Source of the DNA: Planctomycetota bacterium
GTDB lineage: Bacteria; Planctomycetota; UBA1135; UBA2386
DNA length: 35,587 bases
Assembly: GCA_020851075.1 (NCBI GenBank)
Contig: JADZDL010000148.1
Coordinates: 1-35,587, forward strand
Direction: 5' to 3'
The notes under the pieces were generated by a model. It made no database searches, was not told where the DNA came from, and saw only the letters and a list, made by a program, of their open reading frames with translations. Position 1 is the first letter of the stretch, and the number at the start of each line of letters is the position of its first letter. Shown piece after piece: positions 1-8,089 of the stretch. A program made the translations under genes and the position numbers.

Positions 1-147
1 ATGCGCATCGCCATTCTGGATGACGATATTGTCGGCGGTCTCGATGACCTGCAGCGCAGTTGCGGCCGAAGGCGCCGCGTCATGCACAGCACATCCTGTC
101 AGAGCCAAGAACCACAGGGTGAATGAGAGTGGCGTGCGCGCGTTCAC
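1..147 (-). CDS. Lipoprotein N-terminus, partial (runs off left edge)
   Basis: The minus strand is open from a GTG at 147-145 to base 1, giving 49 codons. The N-terminus has a short hydrophobic stretch ending in a clear lipobox, LTGC, with the lipidated Cys at residue 19, so the product should be a membrane-anchored lipoprotein. The GTG overlaps the TGA stop of the upstream gene by 4 nt (GTGA), which argues for translational coupling and one operon. After the lipobox comes an Ala-rich linker and the start of a domain (ETADNIVIQNGDAH) that I cannot assign. Next to a likely polysaccharide lyase, a carbohydrate-related role is possible, but this is inference from context only. Confidence 0.6.
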   Translation of the reverse strand, partial: MNARTPLSFTLWFLALTGCAVHDAAPSAATALQVIETADNIVIQNGDAH

Positions 148-1862
148 TTGCGAAACTCCAGTGTGCGTCGAAAGGGCGTGAAACCGGTGATGTAGAGGCT
201 CTTGCCGGGCAATTTGGGTAGAGCGCCGCGGATCTGGGTCCAGGAGTGTTCGATCTCGTCGTGCCCCACAGGCTCACAGTGCAAATCGATGTGATCAGTC
301 CCGATCGACAGTGCGGACTTGCCGTTGGTCATGAGAAGACTTTGCGAATCCCCGGCAACCGGCGCGGCGCCGGATACCTGCGTATCCTCATAGCACCCGA
401 GCTCGATCGCGATCGGCACACCGTCGGTGCCGGTGATCTCGAGTTCGACATCGAAGCCGCCGGACGGGTCGCGGATCTTGACGAGGGACTGCAGCTGCTG
501 CACTTCACTTGTCGACCGCTGGTCCGGGCCGGTCGCGAGCCAATTGCCATCGGCTCGTCGCTGCGCCACGGCGATCGGTTGGTAGTAGGGACCCGTCAAC
601 TCCTGACGCAGGACCCAGGCTGAGCCTTCTTTGTGCAGTTCGGATCCGGCGAACTGCCCCTTGCCGAAGAACGCGCTGGCGAACCGCATCACGACGGCCG
701 CCGTACCAACGTGCAGACTGAAGAAGCTCGGGTTGTCCTCGAGGATCGTCGCGCTGACCGCGCCGCGGCGCATGCGCACGAGTTTGGAGTGCGCGAAGTG
801 CCGTTCGAAGTCGTTCGGCAGAGGTTGAACTTCGGGCAGCGGTGCTGCGAGTTCGGGGGATTCGAGAAAGTAGATCAGCTGACCTGACAAGTTCGCGCCC
901 GGCGCCGTCTCGAGTTGGTGCACAACGGCTGCAAAGCGCCCGTCGTGGTCGTGCAGTGCCATGTACCGATAGGGATAGTAGTAGGGCACCATCGAACTGC
1001 GCTGGTACTGATCCTGGCGCCGCGACCCTTCGGTGGCGATCTGTCCGTCGGCGTGCAGGTAGTAGAGCGACATCTCGAGATTGCGACGCACGGGATCGAG
1101 CAGGTTCTGCCGGTCGAGCAGGCGGGCGATCGTGACCAGGCACCGATCCGTCAATGGCGAGTAGATCGACGTGCTTCGCTCCGTGAACTGGCCGTCGGGG
1201 TCGATGTCGACATTCTCCGCCAACCACGTATCGATGCGGTTCACGTAGCGTGGGTCGGGAACGAGCGCGTTGGCGCGGGCCAGCGCCATGCTGACGACCC
1301 AGCGGTGGTTGGGTGTATGAACGCCGCCGATCGCGAGTGCATCGGCACCTCGCCGGATGAACGTCAGGAGCTTTTGGAGCACGGGCGCCGCGGCAGGAAT
1401 CTGCGCGCTCTGCAACACCGAGGTCGCCGCGCATACCCATTCGAGCACGAAACCGGTGTCGGGCGGCGAGTGGAAATTGGTCGTCAGCAGATCGATCGTG
1501 CCATCTTCGTGCTGGGCCGCGAGCAGGAACGTCGCCGCATCGTCGAGGGCCTGGAGCAACTGGGGACTGCCGGCATATCGACTGCTCGGTGACACATAGG
1601 CGGCCGTCAGGCTGCACAGGAACCCCGAGGCGGATCCGGCGTGGTAGAGGCCGTTCTCGGCCGGGATTCCACCGAACGTCGGCTTCGATCGATCGTGTGA
1701 TTGCCTTGCCAGCTGCGCGGGAATCGCCGCGTCGTTCTGGGCGATCAGGTGCGCCACTAGGTCGCGCTTTGCAGACGGGGTGGGGGCGGTGGTGACCTGG
1801 CATGCCGAGGTGGCGATGCACAGGGTGACTGCCGAGAGGGGGAGGTGTCTGGCCGGCCGCAT
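144..1862 (-). CDS. Secreted heparinase/alginate-lyase-like protein, putative lipoprotein
   Basis: This 572-residue protein begins with a hydrophobic export signal ending at Cys21; the lipobox (TSAC) is weak, so it is either lipid-anchored or cleaved by ordinary signal peptidase. Residues about 30-330 are helical and rich in Trp, Tyr and His, as in the (alpha/alpha)6 toroid of heparinase-like polysaccharide lyases. Candidate active-site residues are N185-H186-R187 (TPNHRW) and Tyr234 in the ERSTSIYSP stretch. The last 230 residues look beta-rich, like the sandwich domain of such lyases. The expected role is eliminative cleavage of an acidic polysaccharide outside the cytoplasm; the substrate is unknown. 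The ATG at 1862 bounds the gene against the divergent gene on the other strand. No Shine-Dalgarno is visible. The next gene starts inside its stop codon. The family call rests on fold-level resemblance, not a clear signature. Confidence 0.6.
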   Translation of the reverse strand: MRPARHLPLSAVTLCIATSACQVTTAPTPSAKRDLVAHLIAQNDAAIPAQLARQSHDRSKPTFGGIPAENGLYHAGSASGFLCSLTAAYVSPSSRYAGSPQLLQALDDAATFLLAAQHEDGTIDLLTTNFHSPPDTGFVLEWVCAATSVLQSAQIPAAAPVLQKLLTFIRRGADALAIGGVHTPNHRWVVSMALARANALVPDPRYVNRIDTWLAENVDIDPDGQFTERSTSIYSPLTDRCLVTIARLLDRQNLLDPVRRNLEMSLYYLHADGQIATEGSRRQDQYQRSSMVPYYYPYRYMALHDHDGRFAAVVHQLETAPGANLSGQLIYFLESPELAAPLPEVQPLPNDFERHFAHSKLVRMRRGAVSATILEDNPSFFSLHVGTAAVVMRFASAFFGKGQFAGSELHKEGSAWVLRQELTGPYYQPIAVAQRRADGNWLATGPDQRSTSEVQQLQSLVKIRDPSGGFDVELEITGTDGVPIAIELGCYEDTQVSGAAPVAGDSQSLLMTNGKSALSIGTDHIDLHCEPVGHDEIEHSWTQIRGALPKLPGKSLYITGFTPFRRTLEFRK

Positions 1863-1964
1863 TCGGGGCAGGATACCCGTGAGCAGGTCCCGGAACAGAA
1901 CGGGTGCTCGTCACTTGCCGCGTTATGCTCGCCGCACTCCAGAGGCACGAGCAACCCAACCGAC

Positions 1965-4697
1965 ATGCGCGACGTGAGAATGGCCCTGCACGGTATGTAC
2001 CTCGTCGCACTGTGCTGCGCCGTAGGTGGTGTGGTGGTTGCCCAGACCGAGAGCGCGCCGCCGTCGTTCGCGGAACTCAAGACAATAGGGGCACAACGGT
2101 CGACCTACCGGACGCACGCGGAGAGGCGAGTTACAGAAGTTGCACCGGAGCCCGATCTGCAGACGTTCCGTCGGGACATTGCCCCGATCCTCGCGAAAGC
2201 CTGCGTTGGCTGTCACGGTCCCGACAAGCAGAAGGGCGATCTTCGCATCGATACGCTGGATCCCGACCTGTTTCACGGCAAGGATGTCGAATGGTGGTTG
2301 CACGTGCTCAGCGTGCTCTCCAATGGCGAAATGCCGCCCGAGGATGAGAACGAATTGGCGGATGGTGAACGCCGGCAGATGATCGATTGGCTGGTCGCGG
2401 AAAGTCAGAGTGCTTCGCTGGTGCGCCGTGCGACGAAGGTGCATTCGTCGTTTCGGCGCATGACCCGTTACGAATACGACTACGCGCTGCAGGACCTGCT
2501 GTTGCTGCCGTACGACTTTGGGAACGACCTGCCGCCCGATCCCACGTCTGCAGACGGCTTCCAGAACAGTTCGGAAGTGCTGCACCTCTCGGGCATGCAG
2601 TTCCGGGTCTACCTGGAGTCGGCTCGCAAGGCCCTCAGGTTGGCGGTGGTTTCGGGGGATCGGCCCGAGCCGATCTATTGGGGCGTTTCCATGGCCCAGG
2701 CTGCGACGGTCGAGTGGAAGCGGCAGGATGCGCAGCTCGAGGAGCTCAAGAAGAAGCACGCGGCGGACCCCGAAAAGCTGGCCGCGGCACTAGTGCGCCA
2801 GACGGAGCGCAATCAGGCGCGGCCAGACGGCGCTCACTACCTGGATCGCAAGACGGGGCGCCGGGCAAGTCAGTCGTGGGGCTACGACGGCGCCCGGTTT
2901 GCTTGGAAGCCAACGACGAGCCGGCCAGAAGTGTCGGAGACTGCCGACCAGGTTGCGGTGATTCCGGAAGGCAAGGGGCTGATCGTCGAGCTCGGCGACC
3001 AGGTCCCGGAGCATGGCACGCTGCGCGTTGCCGTGCGAGCTGCGCGAGCCGATGCCAAACTCGAGGGCGCGCCGAGCCTGCAGCTCGTGTTTGGTTGGCA
3101 GGCGAGCAACGATTCGCAGGCCGCGGTGCGGGTCCGTGCGGCGGACGTCGTCATCGATGCGGCTCCTGAGGCGCCGCAGGTCTACCAATGGGATGTTCCG
3201 CTCAGTCAGATCTACCCGCGCAACTCCGTGCGCAAGATCTCGCAGATGGGCGATCTGCCGAGTCCCTCCGAGTATCTGAAGTTCGTCAATTGTTCGGAGT
3301 CGGGCGGAGACATCCTCATCGAGCACGTTGAGGTCGCAGCACCCGTTTACGACCAGTGGCCGCCGGCTTGCCACACCCGCATCTTTGTCGACAGTGGCTT
3401 TGTCGACAGTGGCAACGTGGCGGACGAACGTGCGTATGCCCGCGAAGTGCTCGCCAACTTCACGTCGCGGGCGTGGCGACGCGAAGCGAGCAACGACGAG
3501 ATCGACCGCAAGGTGCGCCTGTTCGAACAGCTTCGCCCGCAGTGTGACAGCTTTCAGGATGCCATGATCGAGGTGCTCGCGACCGTGCTCGCGTCGCCAA
3601 ACTTCTTGTATCTCGTCGAGTCGGCACCCGAACCGGCAGGGGGCGAAGCACTGGCGGCAGAGGCGGCAAGCAAGTCCGCACCACGACTTTCGGACCTCGA
3701 ACTGGCGACGCGTTTGTCCATGTTCCTGTGGTGCAGCACGCCCGACGCAGACCTCCTGGCTTTGGCGAAGCAGGGGCAACTGCAGAACACGGAGGTGCTG
3801 GGCCAGGCGATCGAGCGTTTGCTCGCAGACCCGAAGTCGCGGCGCTTCTCGCTGCGTTTTGCGCGGCAATGGCTGGGGCTCCAGCTGCTCGAATACCTGC
3901 ACGTCGATGGCAAGATCTACCCGCAGTTTGATACGGCCCTGCAGGAGGCGATGCGCGAGGAGCCGGTTGCCTTCTTCCACGAGGTCCTTCAGCACGACCT
4001 CAGCGCGCTCGAGTTCTTGCACTCGGACTTCACGATGATGAACGAGCGCCTCGCGAAGCACTACGGCTCAAGCAGCGTCTTCGGCAACCACTTTCGTCGC
4101 GTCGAGCTCGTGCCGGAGCAGCGCCGCGGCGGTCTCTTGACCGAGGCGGGGCTGCTGGCGATGAACTCGGATGGCAAGGACTCGCATCCGTTGAAGCGCG
4201 GCATCTGGATGCTGGAACGCATGCTCAACGATCCGCCGCCACCGCCACCGGCGGCGGTTCCCGTGATCGACCTCGCCGACCCCGCGATCGCGAAGATGAC
4301 CCTGAAGCAGCGCATCGAGAACCACCGCAACGCGGCCGCCTGCATGTCGTGCCACAGCAAGATCGATCCGTGGGGCATCGCCTTCGAGAACTACGATGCG
4401 GTTGGCCAGTGGCGAACCGAGGTGCTGGGGCAGCCCGTCGACGCGGTGGGCGTGCTGTTCAACCGTCAACAACTCGAGGGCATGGATGGCCTCAAGCGTT
4501 TCCTGCTCGAAAACCGGCAGGACCAGTTCGTGCGGGCGTTGGTCTACAAGCTGTTGACCTTCGCGCTCGGCCGGCCGCTCAGCTTCGGGGATCGGGCGGC
4601 GATCGACGAGATCACCGCAGACGTTCGCAAGCACGGCGACGGGCTTGCTACCATGGTCCGAACGATCGCGACCAGCGAGCTGTTCCGATCGAAGTGA
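1965..4697 (+). CDS. Planctomycete-type cytochrome protein, DUF1587/1595/1592/1588/1585 architecture
   Basis: A 910-residue exported protein. After a signal peptide (probable cleavage VVVA-Q) it carries a c-type haem motif, C80-VG-C83-H84, in the usual planctomycete cytochrome context (DIAPILAKACVGCHGPDKQKG). A DUF1587-like segment follows (MTRYEYDYALQDLL), then DUF1595/DUF1592 (residues about 500-690), DUF1588 (RRGGLLTEAGLLAMNSDG, then a DPPPPPP run) and a C-terminal DUF1585. A second haem-type motif, C793-MS-C796-H, lies near the end. Biochemistry is unproven; the haem sites suggest extracytoplasmic redox chemistry, perhaps dehydrogenation of a sugar or alcohol with its DUF1552 partner. The start is set at ATG 1965 because any earlier start would overlap the divergent gene; ATG 1980 is equally possible. 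The DUF1552 gene follows after 40 nt. Confidence 0.9.
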   Translation: MRDVRMALHGMYLVALCCAVGGVVVAQTESAPPSFAELKTIGAQRSTYRTHAERRVTEVAPEPDLQTFRRDIAPILAKACVGCHGPDKQKGDLRIDTLDPDLFHGKDVEWWLHVLSVLSNGEMPPEDENELADGERRQMIDWLVAESQSASLVRRATKVHSSFRRMTRYEYDYALQDLLLLPYDFGNDLPPDPTSADGFQNSSEVLHLSGMQFRVYLESARKALRLAVVSGDRPEPIYWGVSMAQAATVEWKRQDAQLEELKKKHAADPEKLAAALVRQTERNQARPDGAHYLDRKTGRRASQSWGYDGARFAWKPTTSRPEVSETADQVAVIPEGKGLIVELGDQVPEHGTLRVAVRAARADAKLEGAPSLQLVFGWQASNDSQAAVRVRAADVVIDAAPEAPQVYQWDVPLSQIYPRNSVRKISQMGDLPSPSEYLKFVNCSESGGDILIEHVEVAAPVYDQWPPACHTRIFVDSGFVDSGNVADERAYAREVLANFTSRAWRREASNDEIDRKVRLFEQLRPQCDSFQDAMIEVLATVLASPNFLYLVESAPEPAGGEALAAEAASKSAPRLSDLELATRLSMFLWCSTPDADLLALAKQGQLQNTEVLGQAIERLLADPKSRRFSLRFARQWLGLQLLEYLHVDGKIYPQFDTALQEAMREEPVAFFHEVLQHDLSALEFLHSDFTMMNERLAKHYGSSSVFGNHFRRVELVPEQRRGGLLTEAGLLAMNSDGKDSHPLKRGIWMLERMLNDPPPPPPAAVPVIDLADPAIAKMTLKQRIENHRNAAACMSCHSKIDPWGIAFENYDAVGQWRTEVLGQPVDAVGVLFNRQQLEGMDGLKRFLLENRQDQFVRALVYKLLTFALGRPLSFGDRAAIDEITADVRKHGDGLATMVRTIATSELFRSK

Positions 4698-4737
4698 GCC
4701 CGCACCTTCCCTGGTCTCTCAGCAGCAACCTCGAAGC

Positions 4738-6147
4738 ATGAACATCGAAATTGCCAAACTGGATCGACGGCGGTTCCTGCGCGGTTCGGGATTTGCTCTC
4801 GCGCTCCCGTGGTTTGAGTCGCTCGCGAGATCGCTCGCTGGGCGCTCTGCGAACAACCGGCCGCGGTCGCGCCCCAAACGTTTCGCCACCATCTACTTCC
4901 CCGACGGCGTGCCAATGCCGCTGGCCGAGGATCCCGCCCACCAGGACTGGGCCTGGTTTCCGCATGGCAGCGGCAAGGACTTCCGGTTCACCAAGTGCCT
5001 CGAATTGCTGGAGCCGCTGCGCCAGGATCTCACGATCCTGTCCGGTCTGTCGCATCCCTCCGCGCGCGCCATCCACGGCCACTCGAACGCTGACCAGTTC
5101 CTCACCGGTGCGGCGACGGGCCCGCGGGGTGACTACAAGAACTCCATCTCGCTCGATCAGGAGTTCGCTGCGCATGTCGGGGACGAAACCCGTTTCGCGT
5201 CGCTCGTCATGTCGACCGAAGGTGGCACGGGCACGCCGCGCGGGGCGCATACGCTGTCGTTCGATCGCAACGGGCGCGCGATTCCGGCCGCCCATCGGCC
5301 GAAGCAGATCTTTGACTCGCTGTTCGTCACGAGTGACAAGGACGCGGCCCGCCGACTCGCGTTGAATCAGAGTGCGCTCGACGAACTGCTGGCAGATGCC
5401 ACCACGTTGCGCAACAAGCTGTCCTCGCACGATCGCGAAGCGTTGGACGAGTATCTCGAGTCGGTGCGCGAAACGGAGCGCAAGGTCGAGAAGGCGAAAC
5501 GCTGGGTGGACATTCCGCTGCCCAAGGTCGATGGCGAGGCGCTGAAGCTCGACGTCACGCCCGACGATTCGCGCGATTTCCTGCAGGTGATGTACAACCT
5601 CATCCATCTGGCGTTCCAGACCGACTCGACGCGCGTGGCGACGTACCAGATCGGGCGTGAGAACGGCATCGGCATCAGCGACCACATGAGCCGCGCGGTA
5701 GGGTTCCCGCTGGCGCATCAACTCACGCACGAAACGAAGAAGCCGGACGGTTGGAAGAACTTCGGCACCTACTCACGATTCCTCAGTGAAGAGGTTGGTC
5801 GTTTCGCCGCGAAGCTGAAAGCCACGCCCGAACCCGGTGGCGAAGGCAACATGCTCGACAACACCCTGATCCTGTTCGGGTCGGCGTCGAGCGCGTTCCA
5901 CCTGTCCCGCAACTACCCGTTGATCCTGTTCGGTGGCAACAGCATGGGCTTCAAGCATGGCCAGTACCTCGACTACGCCGGCGCCAACGCGTATGGCGGT
6001 GGTTGGGATGGAGGCACGGAGCCATGGCAGCGTGAATTCACGCACGAGGACATTCCGCTCGCGAACCTGTTCGTCTCGATGCTGCAGAAGCTTGGGGTCG
6101 AGACCAGTTCGTTTGCCGACAGCACGGGTGTGATCGCCGACGTCTGA
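4738..6147 (+). CDS. DUF1552 family exported protein
   Basis: This 469-residue protein starts with a twin-arginine-like leader (R10-R11-R12-F-L-R followed by a short hydrophobic run), so export of a folded protein through Tat is likely. The body matches DUF1552: the GLSHPSARAIHGHSNADQF block near residue 118, the STEGGTGTP segment, and a C-terminus with SSAFHLSRNYPLILFGGNS and the closing DSTGVI motif typical of the family. DUF1552 genes are almost always beside DUF1592 cytochrome genes, as here, and the pair is presumed to act together; no reaction is established. The ATG at 4738 puts the RR motif at residue 10; an in-frame upstream ATG at 4645 lies inside the previous gene and is unlikely. 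Confidence 0.9.
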   Translation: MNIEIAKLDRRRFLRGSGFALALPWFESLARSLAGRSANNRPRSRPKRFATIYFPDGVPMPLAEDPAHQDWAWFPHGSGKDFRFTKCLELLEPLRQDLTILSGLSHPSARAIHGHSNADQFLTGAATGPRGDYKNSISLDQEFAAHVGDETRFASLVMSTEGGTGTPRGAHTLSFDRNGRAIPAAHRPKQIFDSLFVTSDKDAARRLALNQSALDELLADATTLRNKLSSHDREALDEYLESVRETERKVEKAKRWVDIPLPKVDGEALKLDVTPDDSRDFLQVMYNLIHLAFQTDSTRVATYQIGRENGIGISDHMSRAVGFPLAHQLTHETKKPDGWKNFGTYSRFLSEEVGRFAAKLKATPEPGGEGNMLDNTLILFGSASSAFHLSRNYPLILFGGNSMGFKHGQYLDYAGANAYGGGWDGGTEPWQREFTHEDIPLANLFVSMLQKLGVETSSFADSTGVIADV

Positions 6148-6275
6148 GGGGGGCGGTGGTGGCATTAGGAGCCGGTCGCTGCACTGGAGCGGTCGGCTGT
6201 GTCCGCGAAACCCGGAGCCGTGTCTGTTACGCCGCCTCTTGGTGCCGCTATCGCTCGCGGGACAGAACGAACCAC

Positions 6276-7235
6276 ATGAAGCCTACAATCCTTGCCAGCA
6301 TCCTGCCGAACATCCTCCTCCATGGCTGGCTTGGTGCAGTGGCCACGGCCCAATCGCTGAGTATCTCAGTGCCCTCACCGATTACGGCTTCGGCCAGTTT
6401 CGGAGGCTCGACGCAAACCGCGGTGCTGCCCGCGGGCCCAGCTGCCGCGGGGGGCACCATCGCGGCCTACACGAGTGCGAGTGCCCCAACTCCGTTTGCG
6501 CGCTTTGGCTGGTACTCGGTGCCCAGCGAGTCGTTGATCGGCTTCGTCGGGTTTCTCGGCTGCGCGGTGCAGGGCGCGGGCGCCGGGCCTGTGAGTGTTG
6601 CCCCGGGACAGTTGCTGCTAGAGCTGACGGCGCCTGGCGTCACACCCGTCATTCTCGAACTATCCGCCATCCTGCAGGTCAGCGCCGGCTCACCAGCGCC
6701 GTCGGTTCGTGTCGACGTTGGCGATGATGGCACCTTCGAGTTCACGGAGATCTCACTTGCTAGCAACGTTGCGGTCAACCTGACATCAACGCCCCTGCGC
6801 ATCCGCGTGGAACTCGCCGCGGCACTCACGGCCCCAGGTTCGATTGAGGCCCAGTTGCAGATGTTCGTGCGTCCGGACCAAGGCACGTTCGTGACACCCC
6901 TGATCGCCGGTTGCGACCCATTGGCGTTCCACGTCGCCTCGACGTTCGCTGGTGATGTGGTGGTGCAGGCGCCGAACGCGTCGATGGAGCCCGTCGTCGC
7001 CGTTTTTGGTCTCAGCGTCCAACCGCTGCAGGTCAACCCCGGTGCCCAGTGGCCGTGCTTGCTGATGCCTGGACTGGACCTGGTCATGCTGCTGCCAGGC
7101 GCGTCGCCGCTGACGCTGCCAATTCCCGCGGCCGCCCGCCCGATCACCTTGTTGTCCCAGGCCGTGGTAGTGCACTCGCTGTCGGGGCCGCTGGTGCTCA
7201 CGACGACGGATGGGTATCGCATCACCGCGCTCTGA
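6276..7235 (+). CDS. Secreted protein of unknown function
   Basis: A 319-residue product with a Sec signal peptide (hydrophobic core residues 4-23, cleavage about ATA25-Q26). The mature part is rich in Ala, Val, Thr, Ser and Pro with few charged residues, alternates in a beta-strand-like way and has only two or three Cys, which fits a secreted beta-sandwich protein. I recognise no catalytic motif. The C-terminal stretch (LLMPGLDLVMLLPG, then TTDGYRIT) resembles the tails of exported proteins I associate with planctomycetes, but this is only an impression. It follows the DUF1552 gene by 128 nt without a visible terminator, so co-transcription is possible. It converges on the methyltransferase gene across 26 nt. 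Confidence 0.6.
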   Translation: MKPTILASILPNILLHGWLGAVATAQSLSISVPSPITASASFGGSTQTAVLPAGPAAAGGTIAAYTSASAPTPFARFGWYSVPSESLIGFVGFLGCAVQGAGAGPVSVAPGQLLLELTAPGVTPVILELSAILQVSAGSPAPSVRVDVGDDGTFEFTEISLASNVAVNLTSTPLRIRVELAAALTAPGSIEAQLQMFVRPDQGTFVTPLIAGCDPLAFHVASTFAGDVVVQAPNASMEPVVAVFGLSVQPLQVNPGAQWPCLLMPGLDLVMLLPGASPLTLPIPAAARPITLLSQAVVVHSLSGPLVLTTTDGYRITAL

Positions 7236-7261
7236 CGAGTGTCCATGCGCCCCGCGGCTCC

Positions 7262-7924
7262 TCAGACGCCGTGGTATTCCCAGACGTAGTGGCCCTGCGG
7301 CGGCGGCAGGATCTCGAGCTGCAGGCCGTGGGCCTTGGCGAATTCGCGAACGGCCTGGTCGACACCTTCGCCGGGCACGGCGTCGTGACCGGCGATGCGA
7401 CCGCCGCGCTTGAGCTTGGGCAGCCAGGCTTCGAGGTCGGCGCGGCATCCGGCGTAGGAGTGGTCCCCGTCGACGAAGATGCTGTCGAGGGAGTGATCAT
7501 CGAAGTTCGCCGCCATGCGTTTGCTATCGCCGCGCAGTGGACGCACGAAGTGCTGTACGTTGGCGCGCCGCACGTTGGCGAGGAACGTGTCGAACAGCGC
7601 ACCGTTCTCGACCTCGGCCATGCCTTGGTGTTCCTGCGAACCCTGCCACGTGTCGATGCAGTGAATGCGCGCATCGAAGTTCAGATGGGCGATCAGGGAG
7701 TTGGCGAACAGGATGGTCGAGAGCCCCATCCAACTGCCGATTTCGACGTGCCGCCCACCCGTCGGTAGCGTGGCGGCCATGTTCCAGAGGAACTGGATGT
7801 CGCCCGGCAACAGGTAGCCGCGCACCCCGTGCACCTCGATCATGGCCGAGCCTGCGACTTGCCGGATGGCGAGGTCCTTGTTGATCCAGAGATCGTTCCA
7901 GGTGGGGGCGCTTAGGGTCGTCAT
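7262..7924 (-). CDS. Class I SAM-dependent methyltransferase (Methyltransf_24 type)
   Basis: A 220-residue cytoplasmic protein. The glycine motif of the Rossmann-like SAM site is at residues 60-68 (VEIGSWMGLS), the post-strand acidic residue is D91 in HCIDTW, and the DGDHSY block (152-157) followed by LKRGGRIAGHD (171-181) is the hallmark of the Methyltransf_24 group. In characterised relatives this D/H-rich block binds a metal or lies near the acceptor site, and many members modify sugars or natural products; the acceptor here cannot be told. The ATG at 7924 gives a compact domain with no extension; longer reading frames upstream are antisense to the racemase gene. It is divergent from that gene across 165 bp, so a shared control region is possible but no operator is visible. 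Confidence 0.8.
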   Translation of the reverse strand: MTTLSAPTWNDLWINKDLAIRQVAGSAMIEVHGVRGYLLPGDIQFLWNMAATLPTGGRHVEIGSWMGLSTILFANSLIAHLNFDARIHCIDTWQGSQEHQGMAEVENGALFDTFLANVRRANVQHFVRPLRGDSKRMAANFDDHSLDSIFVDGDHSYAGCRADLEAWLPKLKRGGRIAGHDAVPGEGVDQAVREFAKAHGLQLEILPPPQGHYVWEYHGV

Positions 7925-8089
7925 GATGGGCTCGGGTCCGGTGCTATCGGCGTCATGGCGCCACCGAATGAAGGTACTTCTGCCGGCGGGCTGGCACGGG
8001 CGACCCGGTGCAACTTCGACGCGAGGTGCCCCTTTGGTTTGGCTGCGCGCCGTGCTCCACTGCTCGGGTCCCGTTCTGCCTGCCCGCCA

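Noticed and set aside
1875..1905. ACCCGT/ACGGGT inverted repeat in the divergent gap
   Set aside because: Six-bp arms 19 nt apart are expected by chance in GC-rich DNA; there is no second supporting feature.
1845..1964. Upstream start codon for the cytochrome gene at 1845
   Set aside because: It would overlap the start of the divergent lipoprotein gene and add 40 residues before a proper signal peptide.
2790..4061. 423-codon minus-strand open frame opposite the cytochrome gene
   Set aside because: Shadow of a gene with an intact DUF1592 architecture and haem motifs on the plus strand.
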